DNA from: Streptomyces sp. NBC_01214
GTDB lineage: Bacteria; Actinomycetota; Actinomycetes; Streptomycetales; Streptomycetaceae
Assembly (NCBI RefSeq): GCF_026340975.1
Contig: NZ_JAPEOS010000003.1
Coordinates: 1,488,001-1,552,000 of the forward strand
Direction: 5' to 3'
Length of the DNA stretch: 64,000 nucleotides
How positions within the stretch are numbered: position 1 is the stretch's first letter; each line of letters begins with the position of its first letter. The notes beneath the pieces were generated by a model that worked only from the letters and a program-made list of their open reading frames with translations, was not told the origin of the DNA and searched no databases. Position numbers and translations under genes: made by a program. Of this stretch, positions 42,935 through 51,638 are shown in pieces.

Positions 42935-43780
42935 ACTGGCAGGATCCGCGGCATGCCCACCTTCACCGCACCTGACGGAACCCGGCTCGCCTACCGCATC
43001 CACGGGAGCGGCGACCCGGTCGTCTGCGTCCCGGGCGGCCCCGCGGACTCCACCTACCTCGGCGACCTCGGGGGCCTGTCCGCGCACCGCCGGCTGATCG
43101 CCTTGGACCTGCGCGGCACCGGCCGGTCCGCGGTCCCCGAGGACACTTCCTCCTATCGCTGCGACCGCCTCGTCGAGGACCTCGAGGCCCTGCGCGAGCA
43201 CCTCGGACGCGCCCGGATCGACCTGCTCGCCCACTCGGCCGGGGCGAACCTCGCCACGCAGTACGCGGCCCGGTACCCGGACCGGGTCCGCCGGCTCGCC
43301 CTGATCACCCCCGGCACCCGGGCCGTCGGCGTGGTCATCACCGGGGAGGACCGGCGGGGGCTCGCGCGGCTGCGGAAGGACGAGCCGTGGTTCCCCGAGG
43401 CGTTCGCGGCGCTGGAGGCGATCACCGGGGGCACCGGCAGCGACTGGGATGCCATCAGCCCCTTCTTCCACGGCCGGTGGGACGCCGCGGCCCGGCAGCA
43501 CCAGGCGGCGGCCCGCCCGGACAACACGGAGGCCGTCACCCTCTTCGCGGCCGACGGCGCCTTCGACCCGCGGGCCACGCGCGCCGCGCTCACCACCTGG
43601 AGGGGCCCCGTGCTGCTGCTCGCAGGGGAGTTCGACCTGAACAGCCCCCCTCGGTCGGTGGCCGAGGTCGCCGAGCTGATCCCGGGCGCCACCCTCGTCG
43701 TACAGCGGGGCGCGGGCCACTACCCGTGGCTCGACGACGCCGACCGGTTCGTGGCGACCACCGCGACGTTCCTGGCCTAA
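42932..43780 (+). CDS. alpha/beta hydrolase, proline iminopeptidase-like
   Basis: A protein of 282 residues. PGGPADSTYLGD near residue 34 resembles the HGGPG oxyanion-hole strand of proline iminopeptidases. The nucleophile is S102 in LLAHSAGANLATQ. The acid is in LLLAGEFDLNSPP and the histidine in GAGHYPWLDDADRF. It is cytoplasmic, with no signal peptide. Substrates of this branch include peptides, epoxides and esters. ATG 42932 fits the leaderless -10 box; an ATG at 42953 is also possible. It is controlled with the divergent HTH gene. Confidence 0.85.
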   Translation: MTGRIRGMPTFTAPDGTRLAYRIHGSGDPVVCVPGGPADSTYLGDLGGLSAHRRLIALDLRGTGRSAVPEDTSSYRCDRLVEDLEALREHLGRARIDLLAHSAGANLATQYAARYPDRVRRLALITPGTRAVGVVITGEDRRGLARLRKDEPWFPEAFAALEAITGGTGSDWDAISPFFHGRWDAAARQHQAAARPDNTEAVTLFAADGAFDPRATRAALTTWRGPVLLLAGEFDLNSPPRSVAEVAELIPGATLVVQRGAGHYPWLDDADRFVATTATFLA

Positions 43781-43846
43781 CGAGGCAATACACCTAGGCC
43801 GTCCGCGCGCCCGCGCCCGGGGCGGTTCGGGTCGGGCGGGCAGGGG

Positions 43847-43883
43847 GACGGCCCCGGCCGGATTCCCCCCGGCCGGGGCCGTC
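43847..43883. terminator. bidirectional terminator hairpin
   Basis: A perfect 15-bp stem (gacggccccggccgg and its complement) around the loop attcccc. It lies between the convergent alpha/beta hydrolase and P450 genes. Confidence 0.85.
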
Positions 43884-43918
43884 ATCGGGCAGGCGCGTCG
43901 TCCCGCGCGCCCGCGCGA

Positions 43919-45103
43919 TCACCAGAGCACGGGCAGACGCTCCGGGATGCGCTTCATGAAGCGGGTGCGCCACACGAGCTGGTCGACCGGCACGGCGAGG
44001 GCCAGGTGGGGCATCTTCTCCAGGAGCACCTCGATGGCGATCTCGGTGTGCCGCTTGCCGAGCGCGGTGGCCGGGCAGTAGTGCTGTCCGCCGCCGAACG
44101 AGAGGTGCGTGCCGGCGTTCGGCCGGTCGATGTCCGCGACGTGCGGGTCGGGGTACACGTCCGGGTCGGTGTTGGCGGCCTCGACCAGGACGAGCAGCAG
44201 CTCGCCCTTCTTCACCTCGACGTCGCCGAGGGTGACGTCCTCCAGCGCGAGTCGGGGCAGGCCGTCGGCGATCGACAGGTTGATGCGCAGGAGTTCGTCC
44301 ACCGCGGCCGGGATCTTCTCCGGTTCCTTGCGCAGCCGCTCCCACATCTCGGGGTTCTGGAGGAGGGAGAAGATCGCCATGGTCAGGAAGCCCATGGTGG
44401 AGATGACCCCCGCGCCGAACAGCGTGACGCCCACGGTGGCGAGCATCTCGTCCGTCAGGTGGTCGTAGTCGGGGTCGTTGCGCAGGGCGGCGAGCTCGGC
44501 GATCAGGCCGGTGGTGGTGGGGTCGTCGAGGCGCTCCACCATGTAGGCGATGTCGCGGTCCCAGTTGAGCTTGGCGCCGGTGACCGGGCAGGCCGAGTTC
44601 ATGAACGCGATGTCGAGGCTGGCCGCCAGGCGCGGAGCGTCGGACTCGGGGATGCCGAGGATGCGGCAGTGCAGGTTCTCGGCGTACGGGTTGGTGAACT
44701 GGCCGCGCAGGTCGACCGGCGCCCCGTGGCTCAGGAGACCGTCGACCAGGCTGGTGGCCTGGGCGCGCATCCAGTCGGTGAGCCCGTCCGTCTTCGGGTT
44801 GATCGCCTTGAGGACGGCCTTGCGCAGTCCCGCGCCGGTGATGTTGCCCATGTTGTTGACGACCTCGGGCGGGATCGTCAGCGCGTACTGGCGGGGCGCA
44901 CCGGGGGCCGAGGTGTCCTTCAGGCTGAACCGGGGATCTTCGAGGACCTGCTTGGCCAGCGGATAGGAGGAGACGAGCCAGGCTTCGTCCCCGGCTATCG
45001 TGCGCACCCGCTTCACCGGTTCGGCGCGCAGCTCCTCGACCTCGGGCGGGAGCTGGTCGCCGCGCGCGGAGAAGGGGAAGTCGAGCAGGGTGTCAGTGGA
45101 CAT
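43919..45103 (-). CDS. cytochrome P450, CYP121-like, paired with a cyclodipeptide synthase
   Basis: A protein of 394 residues, close to the 396 of M. tuberculosis CYP121, which it resembles along its whole length (from memory: PFSARGDQ, GAPRQYALT, VVNNMGNI, INWDRDI-like, FGAGVIST, RIPERLPVLW). The haem cysteine is C343 (FGGGQHYCPATALG), offset by two from C345 of CYP121. Active-site residues W181, F167, N84, T76 and S235 match. K384 and M383 replace R386 and Q385. CYP121 joins the two tyrosines of cyclo(Tyr-Tyr) by a C-C bond to give mycocyclosin. Its start lies 11 bases inside the upstream CDPS gene end, so the two are co-translated. The substrate here may be cyclo(Tyr-Tyr) or a relative. 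Confidence 0.92.
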   Translation of the reverse strand: MSTDTLLDFPFSARGDQLPPEVEELRAEPVKRVRTIAGDEAWLVSSYPLAKQVLEDPRFSLKDTSAPGAPRQYALTIPPEVVNNMGNITGAGLRKAVLKAINPKTDGLTDWMRAQATSLVDGLLSHGAPVDLRGQFTNPYAENLHCRILGIPESDAPRLAASLDIAFMNSACPVTGAKLNWDRDIAYMVERLDDPTTTGLIAELAALRNDPDYDHLTDEMLATVGVTLFGAGVISTMGFLTMAIFSLLQNPEMWERLRKEPEKIPAAVDELLRINLSIADGLPRLALEDVTLGDVEVKKGELLLVLVEAANTDPDVYPDPHVADIDRPNAGTHLSFGGGQHYCPATALGKRHTEIAIEVLLEKMPHLALAVPVDQLVWRTRFMKRIPERLPVLW

Positions 45104-45833
45104 CGGGAGCTCCTTCGGCGGGGGTGATGACGGCGTGACCCTGGTTGCGCGAGGCGCGCAGGCCCGAGCCGCGTGAGTAGAGCAGTTCCGCCATGGGCAG
45201 GAGCTGGTGGTAGCAATTGAGGGAGGACGGCACGCCGAGGATGGCCGGCGTGTCGAGGAAGAGCGGCATTTCGGCGCAGACGTACTCCAGGCACACGTCG
45301 CGCTGCCGTGTGGTGGCGGCCTTCCCGTTCAGGACCTTGGACGAGAGGAACGCGTCGACCAGCGCGTTGCTGGTCCTGCGGAACTCCGGGTCGGTGTCCA
45401 GCAGCGTGGTCAGGTGACCGTGGAGCGCCCGGTAGGCCGGGATGTCGGTGAGGGACGACATCGGGCGGGCGCGGAGGCGGGTGCCGGTGGGATCGGCCTC
45501 TGCGGCGGCGTTGTTCACCTTGGCGCGGACGCCGCGCAGGTTCTTCACCGCCTTCCGTCGCGCTTCGTCCTCGCCGTAGCCGAGCGCCTCGTACATCTCG
45601 GCCACGTGCATGTCGGTGTAGATGAGGTCGACCTGCTCGAAGTTGCGCAGGCCCCAGTGGGCAAGGTCATTGACGCGTTGGGCCGAGAAGTAGCTGTTCC
45701 CCGGGGAAATGCCTATGACGGCGTGATCGCCTTCGGTGCTGATCACCTGGCAATGCGGGGTGTACGGCCGGACTGTGAAGACTTCGGTTGCTGTCGTCAA
45801 CAGGGGTCGGGTCCTTTGCGCCGCTAGTCCCAT
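45093..45833 (-). CDS. cyclodipeptide synthase (NYH subfamily)
   Basis: A protein of 246 residues from ATG 45833; a TTG at 45800 with AAAGGA upstream is the alternative start. It takes two aminoacyl-tRNAs and makes a cyclic dipeptide by a ping-pong mechanism. The key residues of the Streptomyces AlbC enzyme are all present at a constant offset of +6: nucleophile S43, N46 (GISPGNSYF), Y184, E188 (EYVCAEMP), Y208 and H209 (SSLNCYHQLL). N46/Y208/H209 place it in the NYH subfamily. The fold is that of class Ic aminoacyl-tRNA synthetases. The overlapping CYP121-like gene suggests a cyclo(Tyr-Tyr) product, as with M. tuberculosis Rv2275. Product identity is inferred. Confidence 0.95.
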   Translation of the reverse strand: MGLAAQRTRPLLTTATEVFTVRPYTPHCQVISTEGDHAVIGISPGNSYFSAQRVNDLAHWGLRNFEQVDLIYTDMHVAEMYEALGYGEDEARRKAVKNLRGVRAKVNNAAAEADPTGTRLRARPMSSLTDIPAYRALHGHLTTLLDTDPEFRRTSNALVDAFLSSKVLNGKAATTRQRDVCLEYVCAEMPLFLDTPAILGVPSSLNCYHQLLPMAELLYSRGSGLRASRNQGHAVITPAEGAPDVH

Positions 45834-46140
45834 GGGGCCCTGTGCCCCGGGTGTGGCGGCGACGTGAGGGAAAGCTACCCGAACTGTGAGCGACGTTCCA
45901 TGTCTTCTGGGTAGTAACTCATCTGTCGGACAACACAGTTGACCCGGGCACCTTTTGAGCATGGCCGATCCGGCCCTGGCGGCGGCCTGTTGACCGCGTT
46001 TCACCAGGTGTTTCCGGAACGGTCACCCGTGTGAAATCGGTCGGCCGATCGGAATTTCTCCCGGCCGATTCTGTCCGGGATTCGACGCTGATGGACCGTC
46101 AAGGTCCGCTTGAACTCCGGGCCGGTCGTGCGTGCGGCCG
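45834..46140. other. intergenic region upstream of the cyclodipeptide locus
   Basis: 307 bases without a convincing gene. It is less GC-rich than its surroundings in the 45880-45960 part and must contain the promoter of the CDPS-P450 operon. It also includes the 3' flank of the carboxypeptidase-like gene at its right end. No clear -35/-10 pair, inverted repeat or RNA motif was found. Confidence 0.4.
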
Positions 46141-47406
46141 TCAGCCGGTCTTGGGCGCGACCGGTTTGTGACCGGGATAGACGTGGTCGGGGGTGACGAT
46201 GCTGGTGACCGCCTCGCCGAAGAGCGTGCTGGGCTCCTGGCCCTTGTACTGGCTGTCGGTGTTCAAGACGATGACCATCGTCGCCCGCGCCGACGGCAGG
46301 TAGACGGGCAGGACCTCGTATCCGGGGATGGAGCCGTTGTGGCCGATCCAGCCCTGGACGTCGAAGATGCCCAGTCCGTAGCCGGCACCCGGAATGTCCA
46401 TCGGGGTGGTCTTCAGGCGCTCCGCCTGGGTCGCGGGCTTCAGCAGCGTGCCGGTGGCGAGGGTACGGGCCCAGCTGCGCAGGTCCTGGAGGTCGGAGAC
46501 CATCTCTCCGGCGGCCCAGGCCCAGGACGGGTTCCAGCGGGTCGAGTCCTCGACCTTGCCCGAGGCCGTCTGGTCGGTGTAGCCGTGCGCGTAGGGCACC
46601 GGTAGGGCCGGGCTCGTCGGGAAGACCGTGCTGCGGAGCCCGGCCGGTCCCAGGACGTCCTTGGCGATCACGTCGTGGAGCGGCCGGCCGGTGATCTTCT
46701 CCACCACCAGGCCGAGCAGGATCAGGTTGGTGTTGCTGTACTCGAACTCCGCGCCCGGCTCGAACTGCACGGGGTGCTTGAAGGAGTAGTCGAGCAACTG
46801 CCGCGGCGCGACGTACTTTTCCGGATGGGCCTGGAGCTGCGTGATGAAGTCCCCGTCCATGCTGTAGTTGAAGAGTCCGCTGCGCATGCCCGCCAGTTCC
46901 CGCAAGGTGATGCGGTCACCGTTCGGAACCCCCGTGACGTAGGCGCCGATGTGGTCGTCCAGGCCCACCTTCCCCTGGTCGACCAGCTGGAGCAGGGCGG
47001 TGACCGTGAACGTCTTGGTCTCACTGCCGATGCGCACGTGGAGGTCGGGAGCCATCGGCGCGCCGGTCGCCTTGTTCGCCACGCCGAAGGACCGTACGTA
47101 GCTCCCCTTGCCGGGGGCCCACAGCCCGACCGTCACACCCGGCACCTGAGCCTCGCGCATGACCTGACGCACGGCCGCGTCCAGTTGCGCCGCCACGGCC
47201 GGTGTGAGCGGTGTGAAGCCCGTACCGGTGTCCGGGGAAGGGGGCGGGGGAGGGGTGGGAGTGGGAGTGGCGGCGGCCACGGAGGCGGGAGCGGAGCGCC
47301 CGGGAAGGGCCGTCCCGGCTGCGGAGCCCGCGGCCGGCGCGAGGAGCGCTCCTGTTGCGGCGGCGGCCGCACAGGCCCGGCGCAGCCGGAGGTGGGTTGG
47401 CTTCAC
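46141..47406 (-). CDS. secreted serine hydrolase, D-alanyl-D-alanine carboxypeptidase-like
   Basis: A protein of 421 residues. The signal peptide covers residues 1-30 (RRACAAAAATGALLAPAAG). A Thr-Pro linker (48-58) precedes the beta-lactamase/DD-peptidase domain with S128-E-T-K131 (RIGSETKTFTVT), the YSN motif (FEYSNTNLILLG) and HNGSIPGYE (the HxG strand). All catalytic motifs are intact. Such secreted enzymes trim peptidoglycan stem peptides (DD-carboxypeptidase/R61-type) or hydrolyse related amides. It is a single gene. Confidence 0.9.
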   Translation of the reverse strand: MKPTHLRLRRACAAAAATGALLAPAAGSAAGTALPGRSAPASVAAATPTPTPPPPPSPDTGTGFTPLTPAVAAQLDAAVRQVMREAQVPGVTVGLWAPGKGSYVRSFGVANKATGAPMAPDLHVRIGSETKTFTVTALLQLVDQGKVGLDDHIGAYVTGVPNGDRITLRELAGMRSGLFNYSMDGDFITQLQAHPEKYVAPRQLLDYSFKHPVQFEPGAEFEYSNTNLILLGLVVEKITGRPLHDVIAKDVLGPAGLRSTVFPTSPALPVPYAHGYTDQTASGKVEDSTRWNPSWAWAAGEMVSDLQDLRSWARTLATGTLLKPATQAERLKTTPMDIPGAGYGLGIFDVQGWIGHNGSIPGYEVLPVYLPSARATMVIVLNTDSQYKGQEPSTLFGEAVTSIVTPDHVYPGHKPVAPKTG

Positions 47407-47505
47407 GGCATGGTCTCCTGCCGTCCGAGGGCCCCGGGCAACACCCTCAGGCTAGGTCCACGGGCCCCCGGTCGCGAGGTGGGCCCGTCCCGCCGCCGGA
47501 GGGCC

Positions 47506-48378
47506 TCAGGGCGGCGGGAGCTCGCGCAGGCGCCCCTCCCCGACCAGGGCGACACCGCCGCCGACGCGTACCGAGCGGATGTCCCGGCCGTGGCCGTCGG
47601 CGCTGACGGTCATCGCGCTGGGGCGCCCGGTGAAGCGGCCCTGATGCAGCAGGCCCGGCTCCCCGGCGCCGATCCGGCCGTGGCTGCGCAGGTAGGCGGC
47701 GGCGCACCCCGCACCGCTGCCGGTGGCGACGTCCTCGAGGATCCCGTCGTTGTTCCAGTGCCTGCCCTCCATGGCCGCGGCGTCCAGCAGGTAGGCGAAC
47801 TCGGCGCCGAGGCGGGCCAGGGGTGCGTCGAGCGGTTGCGTGACGCGGGCGCGGGCGAGCGCGCCGCCGCGGACGGGGAGCACCAGGTAGCGCAGGCCCG
47901 TGGAGACCACCTCCGGGGGCAGGCTGGGGTCCAGGTCACCGGGGTCGAGGGCGAAGAGGGCGGCCAGGCCGTCGGGGTCGGGGCGGCCGAGGAAGGCGGC
48001 CGCGCCCTGGTCGAGGAGGCTCGCGTACAGGCCGGGGCCCCGGCGCTCGGTCGCGACGTCCACCGGACGGTCGGGCAGGCGCAGGGTCCAGGCCTCGTGG
48101 TCGGCCGCACCGTGGAGGGCGTGCAGGACGGCGGCGGCGCCGATGAGCGGGTGCCCGGCGAAGTCCAGCTCCCCCGCGAGGTCGAAGACGCGCGCCCGCC
48201 ACGAGCGCGGCCGCCCGGGCGAGCCGTCGCGCATGAGGAAGACGGACTCGAAGTGCCGCAGTTCCTGGGTGATGGTCCGCATCTGGGCGCCGGTCAGCGG
48301 ATCGGCCTCGGGGAACACGGCGAGGCTGTTGCCGCTGTACGGGCGGTCGGTGAACACGTCGACGTGGTGGTAGCGCAT
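47506..48378 (-). CDS. PhzF-family isomerase/epimerase-like protein
   Basis: A protein of 290 residues, the usual size. The N-terminal repeat of the diaminopimelate-epimerase-like fold is clear: YHHVDVFTDRPYSGNSLAVF and RHFESVFLM with the catalytic E44. The second half carries GSGAGCAAAYL, the phosphate-binding-like turn of the family. PhzF isomerises dihydro-hydroxyanthranilate in phenazine synthesis, but most PhzF homologues outside such clusters have other, mostly unknown substrates. No phenazine genes are here. Confidence 0.9.
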   Translation of the reverse strand: MRYHHVDVFTDRPYSGNSLAVFPEADPLTGAQMRTITQELRHFESVFLMRDGSPGRPRSWRARVFDLAGELDFAGHPLIGAAAVLHALHGAADHEAWTLRLPDRPVDVATERRGPGLYASLLDQGAAAFLGRPDPDGLAALFALDPGDLDPSLPPEVVSTGLRYLVLPVRGGALARARVTQPLDAPLARLGAEFAYLLDAAAMEGRHWNNDGILEDVATGSGAGCAAAYLRSHGRIGAGEPGLLHQGRFTGRPSAMTVSADGHGRDIRSVRVGGGVALVGEGRLRELPPP

Positions 48379-48802
48379 GGCGGCGACGCTACCGGGGGAT
48401 GCCCGGCAGGCCGGGTCCGTACGGGGCGGTCACCGGCCCGGCGCGGAGGGCAGGGCGATCCCGTGCCGGCCGCGCAGGCGCCGTACCGCTCACTCCGAGA
48501 GCGCGGTCACCGACAGCGGGCCACCGAGCACGTCCTCCACGTACTCGGCCAGGAGGAGTACTCGCATTCCACCGTCCAGGACGGGAGGAAGGCAGTCGCC
48601 GCGCCGCCGTGCTCCGTCCTCCGGCTCCCGAATGCCGTACTGGTCCCGCCTACTTGTTCTCGCTCCACCGGTAACGGGTGCGCCCCGTACGTCCCGTGGG
48701 GTACATGGGGACCGCCGCGAACGTCGAACACCAACTAGGGGGCGTCGGAACCGCCGGCCGATGTGGTGAGGTTTTCGACACGGCGATTGTGGCGGCGGCG
48801 TG
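48379..48802. other. 424-bp intergenic region with a possible mini-ORF
   Basis: No full gene was recognised. On the minus strand, a short frame with very high third-position GC reads MRVLLLAEYVEDVLGG then PLSVTALSE and stops at 48490. It could be a 25-residue peptide or the 3' relic of a gene. The remainder has no coding bias and no clear hairpin or repeat. Confidence 0.35.
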
Positions 48803-49060
48803 TCAGTTCCGTGGAGGGCAGTACCGCTGCCAAGAAGACGGCGAGGCCGCCCATAGCGGCAGCACGTTGTTGAGCAGCACCAGGCTCACGCCCAACACGA
48901 ACCCGTAGGTGATTTCGATCCAGAACGGAACGATTCCGTGGTTGAGGAACGTCGGGAGAATGTACCGATCTCGGCAGCCGGTCTTTGATAGGTATCGGAT
49001 GTAGATGACGCTGGCGAACGCCGCGATGGCAGCGGCGCCCATGACCATCGCGATGCGCAA
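48803..49060 (-). CDS. small membrane protein
   Basis: A protein of 85 residues. TTG 49060 is supported by AGGAG six bases upstream. Two predicted membrane helices: IAMVMGAAAIAAFASVIYI near the N-terminus and WIEITYGFVLGVSLVLLNNV. Between them lies a short basic loop with RYLSKTGCRDRY. The function is unknown. It is a single gene between PhzF and the TAXI protein. Confidence 0.7.
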   Translation of the reverse strand: MRIAMVMGAAAIAAFASVIYIRYLSKTGCRDRYILPTFLNHGIVPFWIEITYGFVLGVSLVLLNNVLPLWAASPSSWQRYCPPRN

Positions 49061-49171
49061 GAGTTTCTCCTGTTCGATCCTGAGGAATTGGCTCTGCCAG
49101 GGAAAAGGATGGGAAAGGACAGGGCATGGCCCGAACTCCCGTGGCTTGACATCTGGGCCTAGGCTTCCGGC

Positions 49172-50197
49172 GTGACCAGCTCAGAAATGACCCGGCGACG
49201 GGTGATGGGTTTCGGCCTCGGTGCCCTTGCGGCGTTGCCGGCCGGCTGCTCGGGGGATTCCGGACCGGTACGGCGACTGCGGCTCGCGACCGGTCCCGAG
49301 GGTGGACCGTACAACGCGTTCGGGCAGGCCCTCGCGCGGGCCGTTGCCACGAGCGGCCGCCGGATCGAGATCGTCCCGGTGAGCACCGCGGCCAGCGTGA
49401 ACAACCTGCGGAAGTTGGACGAGGGCTCCGTCGAGCTGGCCCTGGCGATGGCGGACGTGGCCGAGGACGCAGTGCTGGGGCGGGAGCCGTTCCTCCGGCC
49501 GGCCGCAGCGACTGCCCTGGCCAGGGTCTACGTGAACTACACGCACCTGGTCGTCCCGGCCGACGGGCCGGTGCGCTCGGTGCGGGATCTCGCCGGGCGC
49601 CCGGTCGCGGCGGGCGCGGCAGGCTCCGGGGTACAGGTCGTCGCGGAACGGGTCCTGCGGGCGGCCGGGCTGAGCGGTGCACCCGCACCGGCATCCACAC
49701 CGGCACCGGCATCCACACCGGCACCGGCATCCACACCGGCGCCCGCGGCGGACGAGCGACAGCTGGGCCTCGCCGCCTCCGTGAGCGCCCTGCGCGAGGG
49801 CTCGGTCGACGCGCTGTTCTGGTCCGGCGGGGTGCCCACACCGGCCCTGGCGGACCTGGCGCGCGAGCTGCCGCTGCGGTTCCTGCCGCTCGACGCACAC
49901 GTCGGTGCGCTGCGTGAGCGCCACGGCCCCGTCTACACGGAGGTCACGCTGCCGGCCGGCGTGTACGGGCTGACGGAGCCGGTGGGAACCATCGGCGTCG
50001 GCAACTACCTCCTGGCACGGACCGACGTACCGCAGGGCGCGGTAGGTGACCTGCTCCAGGTGGTGTTCGAGCGGTGGCGCGACCTGCTGCGGGAGGTGAC
50101 GGCGGGGGCCCGGCTGGAGCCCCGCTTCGCCATCTCCACCGGCGAGGTCCCGCTCCACCCGGGAGCGGCCGCCCACTACCGCTCGGTGTACGGCTGA
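49172..50197 (+). CDS. TAXI-family TRAP-type solute-binding lipoprotein, orphan
   Basis: A protein of 341 residues. TRRRVMGFGLGALAALPAG-C26 combines a twin-arginine motif with a lipobox, so it is likely Tat-exported and lipid-anchored. The TAXI fold shows LRLATGPEGGPYNAFGQALA near residue 37 and VSTAASVNNLRKLDEGSVEL. An 18-bp triplicated repeat gives a PAPAST linker (about 173-190) inside the domain. TAXI proteins usually deliver carboxylates to a fused TRAP permease, but no permease is nearby. Its 3' end abuts the convergent histidine kinase gene (4 bp), which suggests a sensory role as ligand-binding partner of that kinase. Confidence 0.85.
   Translation: MTSSEMTRRRVMGFGLGALAALPAGCSGDSGPVRRLRLATGPEGGPYNAFGQALARAVATSGRRIEIVPVSTAASVNNLRKLDEGSVELALAMADVAEDAVLGREPFLRPAAATALARVYVNYTHLVVPADGPVRSVRDLAGRPVAAGAAGSGVQVVAERVLRAAGLSGAPAPASTPAPASTPAPASTPAPAADERQLGLAASVSALREGSVDALFWSGGVPTPALADLARELPLRFLPLDAHVGALRERHGPVYTEVTLPAGVYGLTEPVGTIGVGNYLLARTDVPQGAVGDLLQVVFERWRDLLREVTAGARLEPRFAISTGEVPLHPGAAAHYRSVYG
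49685..49738 (+). repeat. three 18-bp tandem repeats in the TAXI gene
   Basis: The 18-base unit gcaccggcatccacaccg occurs three times without mismatch, coding for Ala-Pro-Ala-Ser-Thr-Pro units. The length is a multiple of three, so the frame is kept when copies are gained or lost. The linker falls between the two lobes of the binding protein. Confidence 0.9.
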
Positions 50198-50201
50198 GAC
50201 C

Positions 50202-51638
50202 TCACGCGGGAGGAGGGGACGGGAGCCGGAGCTCGGCCACCAGGCCGTGCGGCTCGTTGCCGCGGACGTCGAGCCGGCCGCCGCTGATCCGGGCGATCTC
50301 GTCGGCGATGGCCAGCCCCAGGCCGCTGCCGGGGACGTTCTGGTGCTCCGGGGAGCGTGCGAAACGGCGCAACAGCAGCGGCAGTTGCTCGTGCGGCACC
50401 CCCGGGCCGTCGTCCGCGACCCGTACGACGGCGTCGGCGCTCCCGTCCGCCGCGCGGCCGGCGCACACCTCGACGCGGCCGCCACGCGGGACGAACTTCA
50501 CGGCGTTGTCGAGGAGCGCGTCGAGGATCCGGCCCGCCGCGTCGGGCAGGGCGCGCGCCGGCAGCCCCCCGGCGAGGCCGGTGGCGACGAGCTCCACCCC
50601 AGCGGCGCGGAAGACCGGGGTCCAGGCCGTCACCCGGTCCCGTACCGCCCGCGACACGTCTTCGTCGCCCAGCTCCGCCGTGCCCGACTCCACACGGGCG
50701 AGCGCCAGGAGGCCGTCGAGCAGCTCCTCCAGGCGCTCCGCCTCGTCCAGCGCACGGCCGTGCTCGGCCAGGCCCGGCCCGGGTGCGATGTGCGGCTCGA
50801 CGTTCTCCAGCTGCAGCACCAGGGTGGCCAGCGGATTGCGCAGCTGGTGGGAGGCATCCGCGACGAAGTCGCGCTGTCGGCCGATGGAGTCGGCCATCGC
50901 CTCCGCCATGGTGTTGAAGTGCTGCCGCAGACGGCGCAGTTCCGGCGGACCGGTGTCGGACACGGCCCGCGCCTGCAGGCTGCCGGCGGTCAGCCGCCCG
51001 ACCGCCCGGTCCAGGTCCAGTACCGGGCGCATCAGCCAGCGCGTGATCCCGGCCGCGACCAGTGCGGCTGCCGCGAAGGCGCCGAACGCACCGGCCGCGA
51101 TGAGCGACCAGCGCACGGCCACGTCCCGGCGGGCGGCCCCGGTGGGCACGGCCATCAGGACCGCCCCGCTCACCCGCTCGTCCCGGCCCACCGGCTCGGC
51201 CAGCACGACGGTGCGCGGTCCCCAGGGGCGAAGGGTGGGCAGCCGGTCGGTCGAGCGGCCGGTGAGGGCGCGGCGACGGGACTCCGTCCCTTCGGAGGAG
51301 CCGCCCTCGGGGGAATCGGCGTCGGTGGCCGCGTTCGTGGCCGCCCTGGCCGCCGGTCCGGTCCCGGCCCGGGCCACCGTCGCCCCCGCGGAGTCGACCA
51401 CGACCACTCCGGCCCCGTACAGCTGGGCGTAGCGGCCGATCTCGGCCGAGAGCTCCGCCCGGTCGGCGGCGGTACGCATCCGGTCGGCGAGGTCGGCGAA
51501 CCGTACGGCCTCCGAACGCCGTTGCAGGAGCAGGTGCTCGGTGCGCCCGCGCGCGTAGGCGTCGGCCAGGGGGACGCAGAGCAGCAGCGCCGCCGCCCCC
51601 ATGAGCACCATCAGCACCGCCAGCAGCCTGCGCCTCAC
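50202..51638 (-). CDS. OmpR-type sensor histidine kinase
   Basis: A protein of 478 residues from a GTG overlapping the response regulator stop. Membrane helices at about 5-27 and 178-200 bracket an outer sensor region of about 150 residues. HAMP (about 200-252) and HisKA with H264 (DASHQLRNPLATLVLQLEN) follow, then HATPase with LLDNAVKFVPRGG (N box), VADDGPGVPHE (G1) and GSGLGLAIADEI (G2). The convergent TAXI lipoprotein may supply its ligand. It forms an operon with the response regulator. Confidence 0.93.
   Translation of the reverse strand: MRRRLLAVLMVLMGAAALLLCVPLADAYARGRTEHLLLQRRSEAVRFADLADRMRTAADRAELSAEIGRYAQLYGAGVVVVDSAGATVARAGTGPAARAATNAATDADSPEGGSSEGTESRRRALTGRSTDRLPTLRPWGPRTVVLAEPVGRDERVSGAVLMAVPTGAARRDVAVRWSLIAAGAFGAFAAAALVAAGITRWLMRPVLDLDRAVGRLTAGSLQARAVSDTGPPELRRLRQHFNTMAEAMADSIGRQRDFVADASHQLRNPLATLVLQLENVEPHIAPGPGLAEHGRALDEAERLEELLDGLLALARVESGTAELGDEDVSRAVRDRVTAWTPVFRAAGVELVATGLAGGLPARALPDAAGRILDALLDNAVKFVPRGGRVEVCAGRAADGSADAVVRVADDGPGVPHEQLPLLLRRFARSPEHQNVPGSGLGLAIADEIARISGGRLDVRGNEPHGLVAELRLPSPPPA

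Noticed and set aside
47506..48378. Phenazine biosynthesis locus
   Set aside because: A PhzF homologue alone is common and no other phz gene lies nearby.
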